From assembly GCA_018993265.1 (NCBI GenBank), contig JAGKSW010000049.1, forward strand, positions 1 to 64,000: a stretch of DNA of 64,000 bases. Reading direction: 5' to 3'. Within the stretch, counting starts at the first letter, position 1. Each line of letters begins with the position of its first letter. This document shows positions 45,308-52,938 of this stretch, one piece after another. The notes under the pieces are model-generated. The model ran no database searches, had not been told where the DNA came from, and saw nothing but the letters and a program-made list of their open reading frames with translations. The translations under genes were made by a program, and so were the position numbers. This DNA comes from Nostoc sp. TH1S01. Its GTDB lineage: Bacteria > Cyanobacteriota > Cyanobacteriia > Cyanobacteriales > Nostocaceae.

Positions 45308-45403
45308 TTCCTCTTGAATTCGGGCGTTTTCCTACCCACAAGATAAATTTTACCTGCTCACTTCAAAAGTATTGAGTGCTGAGTTACCGAAGTTGAGAAT
45401 AAG

Positions 45404-45445
45404 GGTTAGAGGTTAGAGGCTAGGGGCTAGAGGCTAGAGGTTAGG
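45404..45445. repeat. Short tandem repeat, 7-bp unit GGYTAGA
   Basis: Six heptamers (GGTTAGA, GGTTAGA, GGCTAGG, GGCTAGA, GGCTAGA, GGTTAGG). The same family occurs at 61645 and, inverted, at 61746. Confidence 0.85.
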
Positions 45446-45531
45446 ACTGACAGGTGTAGGTAGAAAAATAAAAGGTAAAAGGGTGAACTTTGATTTTTTG
45501 TCATCCTTTTACCTTTTTATATACCTGATGC

Positions 45532-45735
45532 TTATTTTATGTTAGCCCTTGCGTCCCTCACTGCGGCAATAAAAAATAATCCTGTTAGAGGAATACTTAG
45601 CCCTAATATAATTGCAGTGGTTTCAAAGCCTAAATCTGGCTGTCCATAACTGAGTTCAAACACCGAACCGACGGCGGCGATCGCTGTTATGCAAGATGCA
45701 CCTAGAAACAAACCGCTTTTTGGAGTTAAATACAC
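45532..45735 (-). CDS. Small membrane protein
   Basis: A 67-residue protein with two membrane segments at about 8-28 (GLFLGASCITAIAAVGSVFEL) and 39-60 (TTAIILGLSIPLTGLFFIAAV), joined by the loop SYGQPDLGFE. No family is assigned, though similar two-helix proteins are common in cyanobacteria. It follows the peptide deformylase gene by ten bases on the same strand, so the two are probably co-transcribed. Confidence 0.72.
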   Translation of the reverse strand: MYLTPKSGLFLGASCITAIAAVGSVFELSYGQPDLGFETTAIILGLSIPLTGLFFIAAVRDARANIK

Positions 45736-45745
45736 TATTAGTCCC

Positions 45746-46309
45746 CTATGCTACTGGTTTCACCGCTTGATACGAGAAGCCATTTTTAGATAACTCCTGT
45801 GCCAAAGTCAAGGAATTCTCTACACGGTCAACGAATACCACACCGTTGAGGTGATCCATCTCGTGTTGAATGCAGCGCCCCAGTAAGTCACCTGCTTTTA
45901 ATGTCTTGGGACGACCATATTCATCTTTGTAAGCAATTTCCACCACTTCCGGACGCTTCACATCCATGTAAACATTAGGAATGCTCAAACAGCCTTCTTG
46001 AGCAACACAGATTTCTTGGCTGATTTGTTTAATTACGGGATTAATTAATACCAGTGGCGGATTTGCGGGGTTATCTGGTTCGCAGTCAATGACAATAAGT
46101 TGTTTATTAATGCCTACCTGGGGCGCAGCCAAACCAATGCCATCACTGCTGTACATAGTTTGCAACATTTCGCGTACCAGTTGGCGCAGTTCGTCATCAA
46201 TTTTTGTAATACGTTTGGCTGGTTGACGCAACGCGCGATCGCCCAGATAGTGTAGCTTCAGCGGCGGATTTTTTAACTTTTTTTTCTCAACAGCAATTTC
46301 AGAGGGCAT
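45746..46309 (-). CDS. def: Peptide deformylase
   Basis: A 187-residue metalloenzyme that removes the formyl group from nascent polypeptides. All three motifs are present: GIGLAAPQVG (motif 1), EGCLSIPNVY (motif 2, the metal-binding Cys) and QHEMDHLNGVVF (motif 3, HExxH-type). The N-terminal extension MPSEIAVEKKKLKNPPLKLHYLG is basic and typical of cyanobacterial enzymes. It acts at the ribosome. It is transcribed leftwards together with the small membrane protein gene. Confidence 0.96.
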   Translation of the reverse strand: MPSEIAVEKKKLKNPPLKLHYLGDRALRQPAKRITKIDDELRQLVREMLQTMYSSDGIGLAAPQVGINKQLIVIDCEPDNPANPPLVLINPVIKQISQEICVAQEGCLSIPNVYMDVKRPEVVEIAYKDEYGRPKTLKAGDLLGRCIQHEMDHLNGVVFVDRVENSLTLAQELSKNGFSYQAVKPVA

Positions 46310-46455
46310 GATTATTTCAATGGCTCAATTGTGCAAATTCCTACTAACTTAATTCTATCAATCTGAGTTAGGCATCATGTTTATGCAGAAGAATTCAGTA
46401 TTGTCTGGAGTTGATTGCTAAGATAGGATTACATTGTTTTCTCGATATTTCTCAT

Positions 46456-46800
46456 ATGTCCCAGCCAGTACAATACATAACCAATGAGCAGGGGGAACGA
46501 GTTGGGGTTTTATTGGACTGGACTACTTATTCTCGGCTCGCTAATCCATTAGGATTTGATGATGAGTGTTTGGTTGGTTTGAGTGTGGATGAGTTAAAAG
46601 CACTAGCAAGTTGTAAATTGGCTGTAACCGAGCAAACACGTTTGGATGATTTAGTGGCGAGAAATGCAGCATCATTGCTCTGCAACGATGAGGTTGCTGA
46701 GTTAGATGATTTGTTGACGAGGGCAGATCAATTAACAATTCTTAAGACTCGCGCTAGATATACGCTGAAGTTCTTGGAAAAGAGTAAAACAGCAGCGTGA
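46456..46800 (+). CDS. Phd/YefM-like antitoxin-type protein
   Basis: A 114-residue protein. The N terminus MSQPVQYITNEQGERVGVLLDWTTYSRL resembles the operator-binding end of Phd/YefM-type antitoxins, followed by an acidic helical region (VGLSVDELKALA, DEVAELDDLLTRADQLTILKTRARYTLKFL). The ATG at 46456 is preferred to the start at 46411, whose extra 15 codons look unrelated. Its stop overlaps the GTG start of the HNH nuclease gene by four bases, so the two are coupled. The antitoxin label is based on sequence pattern and position, not proof. Confidence 0.75.
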   Translation: MSQPVQYITNEQGERVGVLLDWTTYSRLANPLGFDDECLVGLSVDELKALASCKLAVTEQTRLDDLVARNAASLLCNDEVAELDDLLTRADQLTILKTRARYTLKFLEKSKTAA

Positions 46801-47225
46801 GTGTTTACATTCGGGTTGAGTTGCAGCGACAAATCCGCGAGTGCTTTGGTGAGTGCTGTGCCTATTGTCGAACAGCAGAGTTTCTAACGGCAATGACTTT
46901 TGAATTTGAGCATATTCGCCCTCTTTCGGTAGGTGGGGAGACGGTATTTGAGAATCTTTGTTTTGCTTGTCCATCTTGTAATCGCTATAAAGCCGATCGC
47001 CAGTCTGCTATCGATCCGCAAAGTGGCGAAACGGTTGCGTTATTTAATCCCCAAGAGCAAGTTTGGAAGGAACATTTTGCTTGGGATGAGAGTAGGACGG
47101 AAATGAATGGACTGACAGCAATTGGTCGAGCTACAATCGCAGCATTACAGATGAATCGAAAAGCCTTGGTTCGGGCAAGGGCAATGTGGGTTAAATTGGG
47201 TGAACACCCGCCAGAGTTGGATTGA
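46797..47225 (+). CDS. HNH endonuclease
   Basis: A 142-residue HNH nuclease starting with GTG at 46797. The CxxC-type ligand CCAYCRTAEFL, EFEHIRPLSVGG with the catalytic His, ENLCFACPSCNRYKADR with the second Cys pair and the final H/N position are clear. The C-terminal 50 residues (AIGRATIAALQMNRKALVRARAMW) are helical and typical of the cyanobacterial HNH family. It is coupled to the antitoxin-like gene. It could act on DNA as a toxin, in restriction or as part of a mobile element. Confidence 0.9.
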   Translation: MSVYIRVELQRQIRECFGECCAYCRTAEFLTAMTFEFEHIRPLSVGGETVFENLCFACPSCNRYKADRQSAIDPQSGETVALFNPQEQVWKEHFAWDESRTEMNGLTAIGRATIAALQMNRKALVRARAMWVKLGEHPPELD

Positions 47226-47385
47226 CTGGGGCGATCACTTTTCTTCTAAATAAAGAACTCTTTGACAATTTAATAATCGCTTTGGCAAAATGCTTCATAA
47301 ATCTCGGAGTGTAAATTATCTTGAGCTTTTACATAAAGAAAGTTGTACATTGCCATCAAGAGCAACTCACAACTAACAGCTAGAT

Positions 47386-48897
47386 ATGAACTTCCGTGAC
47401 GAGTTTAAATTGCTGCTACGCGCCCGTTATCCGTTAATTTACATTCCCACTTATGAAGAAGAACGGGTAGAAACAGCCATCCGGGAAGAAGCAGCTAATC
47501 AAGGTAATCGCCCTGTTTATACTTGGGATTTTGTCGATGGCTATCAAGGAAACCCCAATGATGCGAATTTTGGGCGACGCAATCCCCTACAAGCTTTGGA
47601 ATTTTTAGAGAAATTACCAGCTTCAGCACCCGCGGTAGTAATTTTACGAGACTACCATCGTTTTTTAGATGATGTGGCGATCGCACGCAAACTCCGCAAT
47701 TTTGCCCGACTGTTGAAGTCGCAACCAAAAAATATTGTTTTGTTGTCGCCGCGCATCGCCATTCCTGACGATTTAACTGAAGTTTTAACGGTTGTGGAGT
47801 TTCCTTTACCCGCCGCACCAGAAATTAAAACCGAGATAGAACGGTTACTGCAAGCCACTGGTAATTCGCTTTCTGGCAAGGTTTTGGATGACTTGGTGCG
47901 TTCCTGTCAAGGGTTATCGATGGAACGCATTCGGCGAGTTTTAGCAAGAGCGATCGCAACTCACGGCGAATTACAGCCAGAAGATGTAGATTTAGTCTTA
48001 GAAGAAAAGCGCCAAACCATCCGCCAAACCCAAATCCTTGATTTTTACCCCGCTACTGAGCAAATTTCTGACATCGGTGGATTAGATAACCTGAAAGATT
48101 GGCTATTACGGCGTGGCGGTTCATTTACCGAACGGGCGCGTCAGTATGGCTTACCCCATCCCCGTGGTTTATTGCTGGTAGGTATTCAGGGAACAGGAAA
48201 ATCTTTAACAGCCAAAGCGATTGCTCATCACTGGCACTTACCTTTGTTACGCTTAGATGTTGGGCGCTTATTTGGCGGTTTAGTAGGTGAATCAGAATCA
48301 CGCACTCGCCAAATGATTCAGGTAGCTGAAGCCCTCGCCCCCTGTGTCTTGTGGATTGATGAAATAGATAAAGCCTTTTCCGGACTGGGTAGTAAAGGTG
48401 ACGCAGGCACAACTAGCCGGGTATTTGGCACTTTTATTACTTGGTTAGCAGAGAAAACCTCACCTGTATTTGTCGTGGCTACTGCGAACGACATTCAAGC
48501 CTTACCGCCAGAAATGTTGCGAAAAGGGCGATTTGATGAAATTTTCTTTGTTGGTTTACCTACCCAAGAAGAAAGAAAAGCAATTTTTAACGTTCATTTA
48601 TCCAGATTGCGCCCCCATAACTTGAAAAGCTATGACATTGACAGGTTAGCTTATGAAACACCCGATTTTTCTGGGGCGGAAATTGAGCAAACTCTGATTG
48701 AAGCCATGCACATTGGATTTAGCCAAAACCGTGATTTTAACACCGACGACATTTTAGAAGCCGCCAGCCAAATCATCCCCTTGGCGCGAACGGCTGTAGA
48801 ACAAATTCAAAAACTACAAGAATGGGCGGCGGCTGGAAGAGCGCGTCTCGCCTCAAAACACAGCCCCCTAAGCGATGCCTTCGGCAAGTTACGCTAA
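47386..48897 (+). CDS. ycf46: Ycf46-type AAA ATPase
   Basis: A 503-residue AAA ATPase of the Ycf46 family, kept in cyanobacterial genomes and some algal plastids. The N-terminal 210 residues contain [29 protein letters not shown], the family-specific part. The AAA module follows: [22 protein letters not shown] (Walker A), [12 protein letters not shown] (Walker B), [24 protein letters not shown] (sensor 1 and Arg finger). Slr0374 of Synechocystis, a relative, has been linked to inorganic carbon response. It stands alone on the plus strand. Confidence 0.92.
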   Translation: MNFRDEFKLLLRARYPLIYIPTYEEERVETAIREEAANQGNRPVYTWDFVDGYQGNPNDANFGRRNPLQALEFLEKLPASAPAVVILRDYHRFLDDVAIARKLRNFARLLKSQPKNIVLLSPRIAIPDDLTEVLTVVEFPLPAAPEIKTEIERLLQATGNSLSGKVLDDLVRSCQGLSMERIRRVLARAIATHGELQPEDVDLVLEEKRQTIRQTQILDFYPATEQISDIGGLDNLKDWLLRRGGSFTERARQYGLPHPRGLLLVGIQGTGKSLTAKAIAHHWHLPLLRLDVGRLFGGLVGESESRTRQMIQVAEALAPCVLWIDEIDKAFSGLGSKGDAGTTSRVFGTFITWLAEKTSPVFVVATANDIQALPPEMLRKGRFDEIFFVGLPTQEERKAIFNVHLSRLRPHNLKSYDIDRLAYETPDFSGAEIEQTLIEAMHIGFSQNRDFNTDDILEAASQIIPLARTAVEQIQKLQEWAAAGRARLASKHSPLSDAFGKLR

Positions 48898-48944
48898 AGC
48901 ATTTAAAGAGAATTGGAGTAACAAGGGAACAGGAAACATATTCC

Positions 48945-49060
48945 CCTGTTGCCTGTTGCCCGTTCCCTGTTCCCTGTTCCCTTTCAGACTTCTTACTTCA
49001 GACTTCATACTTGACTATTGACCATTCACCGTTGACCATTGACTATTGACTATTGACTAT
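48945..49060. repeat. Composite tandem repeat region, several 7-bp families
   Basis: Three arrays follow each other: CCTGTTG/CCTGTTC heptamers (48945-48986), ACTTCNN heptamers (about 48987-49013) and TTGACTA/TTGACCA heptamers up to about 49060. They fill the gap between the Ycf46-type gene and the SH3 gene. Confidence 0.85.
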
Positions 49061-49070
49061 TAATTTAACT

Positions 49071-49547
49071 ATGCTTTCTGGTTTACTAAAGTTAATACTA
49101 GGTTTTATCTTAGCGATCGCTGTTTTATTAGGTACAGGTCTGACAGTGGCGCTTTATTTCATCAATCAAACTGCAATCCCACCTAATAAACCTATTTTTG
49201 CCAACGATAATCCCTCCTTGAAAAATCAAGCCACTAAAGAAACTAAAGACGAATCTGTAATTACACCTGAACCTGAGCCAGACACTACTCCAACCCCCAC
49301 AGCAACTCCGACAACAACTCCTGAAAAATTACCCCCTGGAGCTTATCAAGGACGTGTTACTTGGTCTGAAGGCCTAAGTTTGCGTTCAGAACCAAACCAA
49401 GAATCCGAAAAAGTCGGTGGAGTGACTTTTAATCAAAAAATCATTGTTTTGGAAGAAAACCCAGATAAAACTTGGGTAAAGATTCGCACAGAAGGTAGCG
49501 ATCAAGAAGGTTGGGTGAAAGTTGGCAACATTGAACGTACCAACTAA
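49071..49547 (+). CDS. Membrane-anchored SH3-domain protein
   Basis: A 158-residue protein. The ATG at 49071 starts MLSGLLKLILGFILAIAVLLGTGLTVALYF, an N-terminal membrane anchor (residues about 4-30). A Pro/Thr-rich linker follows (EPEPDTTPTPTATPT), then a bacterial SH3 domain at about 95-155 (GLSLRSEPNQESEKVGGV, TWVKIRTEG, EGWVKVGNIE). The domain would lie in the periplasm and may bind peptidoglycan. An upstream TTG at 49053 would add six residues from the repeat region and is not favoured. Confidence 0.85.
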   Translation: MLSGLLKLILGFILAIAVLLGTGLTVALYFINQTAIPPNKPIFANDNPSLKNQATKETKDESVITPEPEPDTTPTPTATPTTTPEKLPPGAYQGRVTWSEGLSLRSEPNQESEKVGGVTFNQKIIVLEENPDKTWVKIRTEGSDQEGWVKVGNIERTN

Positions 49548-49912
49548 AGTCTGAAGTGTGAAACCATTTAGCTTGACTAACAACTATTATCCTCGACTCA
49601 CCACTCCCTACTGCCTATTCTCTACCTCTAATCTTTATACTTTTTTAGCAAAAGCCACAATTATTACTTATATAAAATGGTATATTTTTATATATCATCC
49701 TTTGTGTAATCAGCAGTAAAAAACTTACATAATTTTTAGTTACCGCTAATTCAAAAAATTAAGATAAAAATTTTCCACTCTTGCCGAAAAACAGTTTGCT
49801 CCTTGTGATGTAAACAAATAGCCAACCCCATAACCGTATAACAAAAGTAAATCGAAATACTTTTTTCTTTTACTCAGGGAATTGTCATCAGCCAAAAACT
49901 TGGGAAAACATC
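49548..49912. other. A+T-rich intergenic region
   Basis: About 365 bp before the peptidoglycan-binding protein gene. No gene, repeat array or clear promoter was recognised. A weak inverted pair AGTAAA/TTTACT lies near 49847-49876. Confidence 0.4.
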
Positions 49913-51427
49913 ATGGAAGCCATTGGTTATCTTCATGTCGCCTCAGCCTACGAAGCATCAGAAGACATTGAAATTGTACCGATAAAATTAGAATTGAAAT
50001 TTTTGCAGTGGACTAAACTGTCTAGCCCAGTGGCGATGAGGCTTTTATCTGTAGCGCTGACTATCGGAATTTTGAATGTAGCTGACCAAACTTTCGCACT
50101 TCAGCAAGTAGGTAGTCGTGGGACAGCAGTCTCAAATATTCAGCAGTGCTTAAAAAATTTAGGTTATTTTAATGGCCCTGTAACTGGCAGGTTTGCGAGT
50201 TTAACTCGACAAGCAGTAATTGGCTTTCAAAAAGCGCAAGGGCTAGCTGTTGACGGAATTGTGGGTGCTAAAACTCAGCAAGCTTTACAACAATCATGCC
50301 AAAGCGAGACTCCCAGTGAAAGTATCAATAGGCAATTGCAAGTTGGTAGTAGAGGTGCAGCCGTTGCTCAGTTACAACAAAATCTCCGCGATTTAGGCTA
50401 TTTTAACGGCCCCAAAACTGGCTATTTTGGATCGCAAACGCGGCAAGCACTCATCCGATTTCAACAAGCTTCTCGAATTCCGGCTAACGGAGTTTTTGAT
50501 ATTAGAACAGCCCAAGCATTACAAAGTGATTTAAATGTGGGTGGTGAATATCCTACTCTGGCTGAAGGTAGCCGTGGCCCAGCAGTCACCAAACTACAAC
50601 AACGTTTGCGAGATTTGGGCTACTTTAAGATGAATCCTACCGGTAATTTTCAAAGCATCACTAAAAATGCAGTAATTAGGTTTCAACGCAAAGCAGGTCT
50701 ACCAGCGACTGGAGTTGCTAACTCCCAAACTTGGGATGCGCTGTATAATTCTGCCCAGGTCCCTGGCAATCCCAATACTTCCAGTCAGCAAGTTAGAGAT
50801 GTGCAACAATTACTGGGGGATTTGGGCTATTATTATGGCGCTCCTACTGGTAGTGTTGGTACATTAACACGAAATGCTGTTGTGCAGTTCCAACGAGATA
50901 ATAAACTCACCGCAGATGGAATTATTGATGCTCAACTTGAGAGCGCAGTTCGCCAAGTCTGGGTTTCCCGATATTCTAATCAACCAACTAGAGTCGTTCT
51001 CTCAATGGGTGCGAAAGGAGAAAATGTCACAGCAGTCCAAAAGCGTTTGTCGGAATTAGGTTACTTTAACCGCTCTTTAGATGGGGTTTTTGGCGAATAT
51101 ACTAAGTCTGCTGTACTGGAATTTCAAAAAGATTATCGCTTAAATCCCACTGGGAAAGTAGATGCACAAACTTGGCAAGCTTTAGGCTTTGAGAATTCTG
51201 TGGCGCTAAATCGTCCTGTGAGTAATCGTTATTATGTAGCAGCAGTACCACTGCAAAATAGCGATACCCTCGACAAAGTACGGCGCTTTGTCCCCAATGC
51301 TTTCCCAGATGTGTCTATGTCAGGAAATTATGTGAATGCAGGGGCGTTTAGCGATCGCTCTGTTGCCGAAAATCTCACAAAAATGTTACGCTCCAAAGGC
51401 TTAAACGCCAAAGTGCAATTTCTGTAG
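49913..51427 (+). CDS. Secreted protein with five peptidoglycan-binding repeats and a SPOR-like C terminus
   Basis: A 504-residue protein. A hydrophobic stretch at about 38-62 ending in QTFA is a late signal peptide or anchor. Five PG_binding_1 repeats follow at about 64-126, 141-203, 217-277, 289-345 and 361-422, each with the pattern GSRG.AV..LQ..L..LGYF.G..TG.F...T..AV..FQ....L...G. The last 70 residues, VSNRYYVAAVPLQ through NAGAFSDRSVAENLTKMLRSKGLNAKVQFL, resemble a SPOR-like fold. No catalytic domain is visible, so the protein probably binds the cell wall. It is a single-gene unit. Confidence 0.9.
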   Translation: MEAIGYLHVASAYEASEDIEIVPIKLELKFLQWTKLSSPVAMRLLSVALTIGILNVADQTFALQQVGSRGTAVSNIQQCLKNLGYFNGPVTGRFASLTRQAVIGFQKAQGLAVDGIVGAKTQQALQQSCQSETPSESINRQLQVGSRGAAVAQLQQNLRDLGYFNGPKTGYFGSQTRQALIRFQQASRIPANGVFDIRTAQALQSDLNVGGEYPTLAEGSRGPAVTKLQQRLRDLGYFKMNPTGNFQSITKNAVIRFQRKAGLPATGVANSQTWDALYNSAQVPGNPNTSSQQVRDVQQLLGDLGYYYGAPTGSVGTLTRNAVVQFQRDNKLTADGIIDAQLESAVRQVWVSRYSNQPTRVVLSMGAKGENVTAVQKRLSELGYFNRSLDGVFGEYTKSAVLEFQKDYRLNPTGKVDAQTWQALGFENSVALNRPVSNRYYVAAVPLQNSDTLDKVRRFVPNAFPDVSMSGNYVNAGAFSDRSVAENLTKMLRSKGLNAKVQFL

Positions 51428-51466
51428 CGACTTTCAGAAAATTAAATATACAACCATAGGAATCCT

Positions 51467-51586
51467 GACTTTTCACGGGATCTGGAAAACCTCTCTCTAA
51501 ATCTCTCTCCTGCGAGGAGAGAGACTTTGAATTTCTGGTTCGGAAGTTAAATTTTCCGTAGACTTTTCCACATGACGTGAAAAGTC
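51467..51586. mobile_element. MITE-like element with GACTTTTCACG ends
   Basis: GACTTTTCACG (51467-51477) and CGTGAAAAGTC (51576-51586) are exact inverted ends of a 120-bp unit. Inside is a perfect hairpin, CTCTCTCCT-GCG-AGGAGAGAG (51503-51523), which resembles a common cyanobacterial CTCTCC-rich repeat and might also end the upstream transcript. No coding capacity. Confidence 0.6.
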
Positions 51587-52046
51587 AGATAGGAATCTGG
51601 CTTGATTTCCGAACATCGATATGTGCTGCCTGATCGCAGTCGTTCGCGCAGCGTATTTGATAGGAGAAGGGCGCAGTCGTTCGCGCAGCGTCTGCGATAG
51701 AAGAAGGGAGTCGAGGTGCTGCTTACCGATGTGTATCATTTTTAAAGTGAAATTGTAGCAGGCAGGTAGAGTATCTGTCGCAAACATTATTTGAATTGCT
51801 ATTAACCCTCTTTTGTTACTCTAAGGAGGGAAAAATATACCCTAACTCTGAACATTAAACGGAATAATCAATTGTGCGATCGCATATTAAATTTGTCATT
51901 TAAACCCCTTTGTTGATAAAAGACGTAAAAATAAAGGTTTCAGATTATTCTCTGCCGAAAGCAACAAAAGAGGGATTAAATCTATTCAATCCTTTTTAAC
52001 TTTTTAGTATATAAAAACTTTTATTCAATTAAATTACGACCTATCT

Positions 52047-52241
52047 ATGTCGCGTATAAACGCAAATGAATTGGAGCCTGTCAAAAAACAACTTTTACAA
52101 TTTGCTATCTAGAAAGCTGACCGAAAAAGGATTTCTGAATTAAAAGAAGCAAAGTTGCTTTGTGACAAGCTACAAGCCTGGAAAACTCTACAGATTAGTT
52201 TGGCTTATATATCAATTCATCATTTCTATAATCTATCTTAA
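52047..52241 (+). pseudogene. Possible broken small gene with one internal stop
   Basis: From an ATG at 52047, a 64-codon frame is interrupted only by TAG at 52110. It reads MSRINANELEPVKKQLLQFA, stop, then KADRKRISELKEAKLLC and DKLQAWKTLQ before TAA at 52239. The charged helical composition on both sides of the stop looks like one protein. No family recognised, and chance is possible. Confidence 0.3.
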
Positions 52242-52308
52242 GGAAGGCTTTACAAAAAGTATCAGTTTATTAACAGCATATTTGGTATATTGTATATGTA
52301 TAAAAGAT

Positions 52309-52405
52309 ATATAGCGTTTCTCAATCTAGTGAGTTACGTCTTTAAAGCTACTTGTTTTGATATAAAAGGTTTGCGTGTACTTCAGTAGCCTGGAAAACGC
52401 TATAT
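52309..52405. mobile_element. MITE-like element with ATATAGCGTTT ends
   Basis: ATATAGCGTTT (52309-52319) and AAACGCTATAT (52395-52405) are exact inverted ends of a 97-bp noncoding unit, a size and design typical of cyanobacterial non-autonomous repeats. Confidence 0.6.
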
Positions 52406-52805
52406 CAATGAAATAAATTGCAATTGGTTTTATGACAACTAAGTATTTTTATATTTGTTTATATGTTCAAAGAACAATTTAAGTTTTATGTAATGTACAA
52501 ATTAATCTTCTTTCCGATGACTTAAATAAGTCTTCGCTGTCTTTGACACAGCATCTTTTTTTGAATGCGATCGCAACAAGATAGTTGAAAAGTGGGCTAT
52601 TAGCCTTAAAAGTCGACTTTAAACTAAAAATAACCTCTTACAATTATCATTTTTAATTGTTCAAAAATTCTTAAACCAGTCTGTCTAATAGTTTTCCATT
52701 TTACCTATACCTATTCCAGCAATTCAGAAATAATTATTTGTCATGCTTGCAGATAATTGCGAAAGCAACAATTAAACGTTTCATTTGTAAAGCACAAAAT
52801 CAACA

Positions 52806-52828
52806 GGATTTACTAGTTTAGTAAATCC
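52806..52828. promoter_or_regulatory. Hairpin in the upstream region of the tyrosine kinase gene
   Basis: GGATTTACT (52806-52814) and AGTAAATCC (52820-52828) form a perfect 9-bp stem with a 5-nt loop, 110 bp before the kinase start. It could be an operator or a leader structure. No T run follows. Confidence 0.35.
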
Positions 52829-52938
52829 TCAAAATTTCAGGTTCTTCATAGTTAGTTATGCTTTTTAAAGACAAAATTGCATCTTTCATCCTGAGTTTAA
52901 TTTAATTCCCTGATCAGCATACTACCAAAAATTTATCA

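Larger units (their letters stand above)
51428..52938. other. 1.5-kb noncoding region with two MITE-like elements and repeats
   Basis: No intact gene. It contains a 120-bp element (51467-51586), a 20-bp direct repeat beginning with CGCAGTCGTTCG at 51635 and 51672, a broken short reading frame (52047-52241), a second element (52309-52405), a HIP1 site near 52568 and a hairpin (52806-52828) before the tyrosine kinase gene. The minus-strand frame of 96 codons at 51497-51787 is made of repeat DNA and is not called. Confidence 0.6.

Noticed and set aside
48822-49049. Plus-strand frame of 75 codons after the Ycf46-type gene
   Set aside because: Half lies in another frame of the AAA gene and the rest is translated tandem repeats.
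51497-51787. Minus-strand frame of 96 codons
   Set aside because: It consists of the MITE-like element and direct repeats in the noncoding region.
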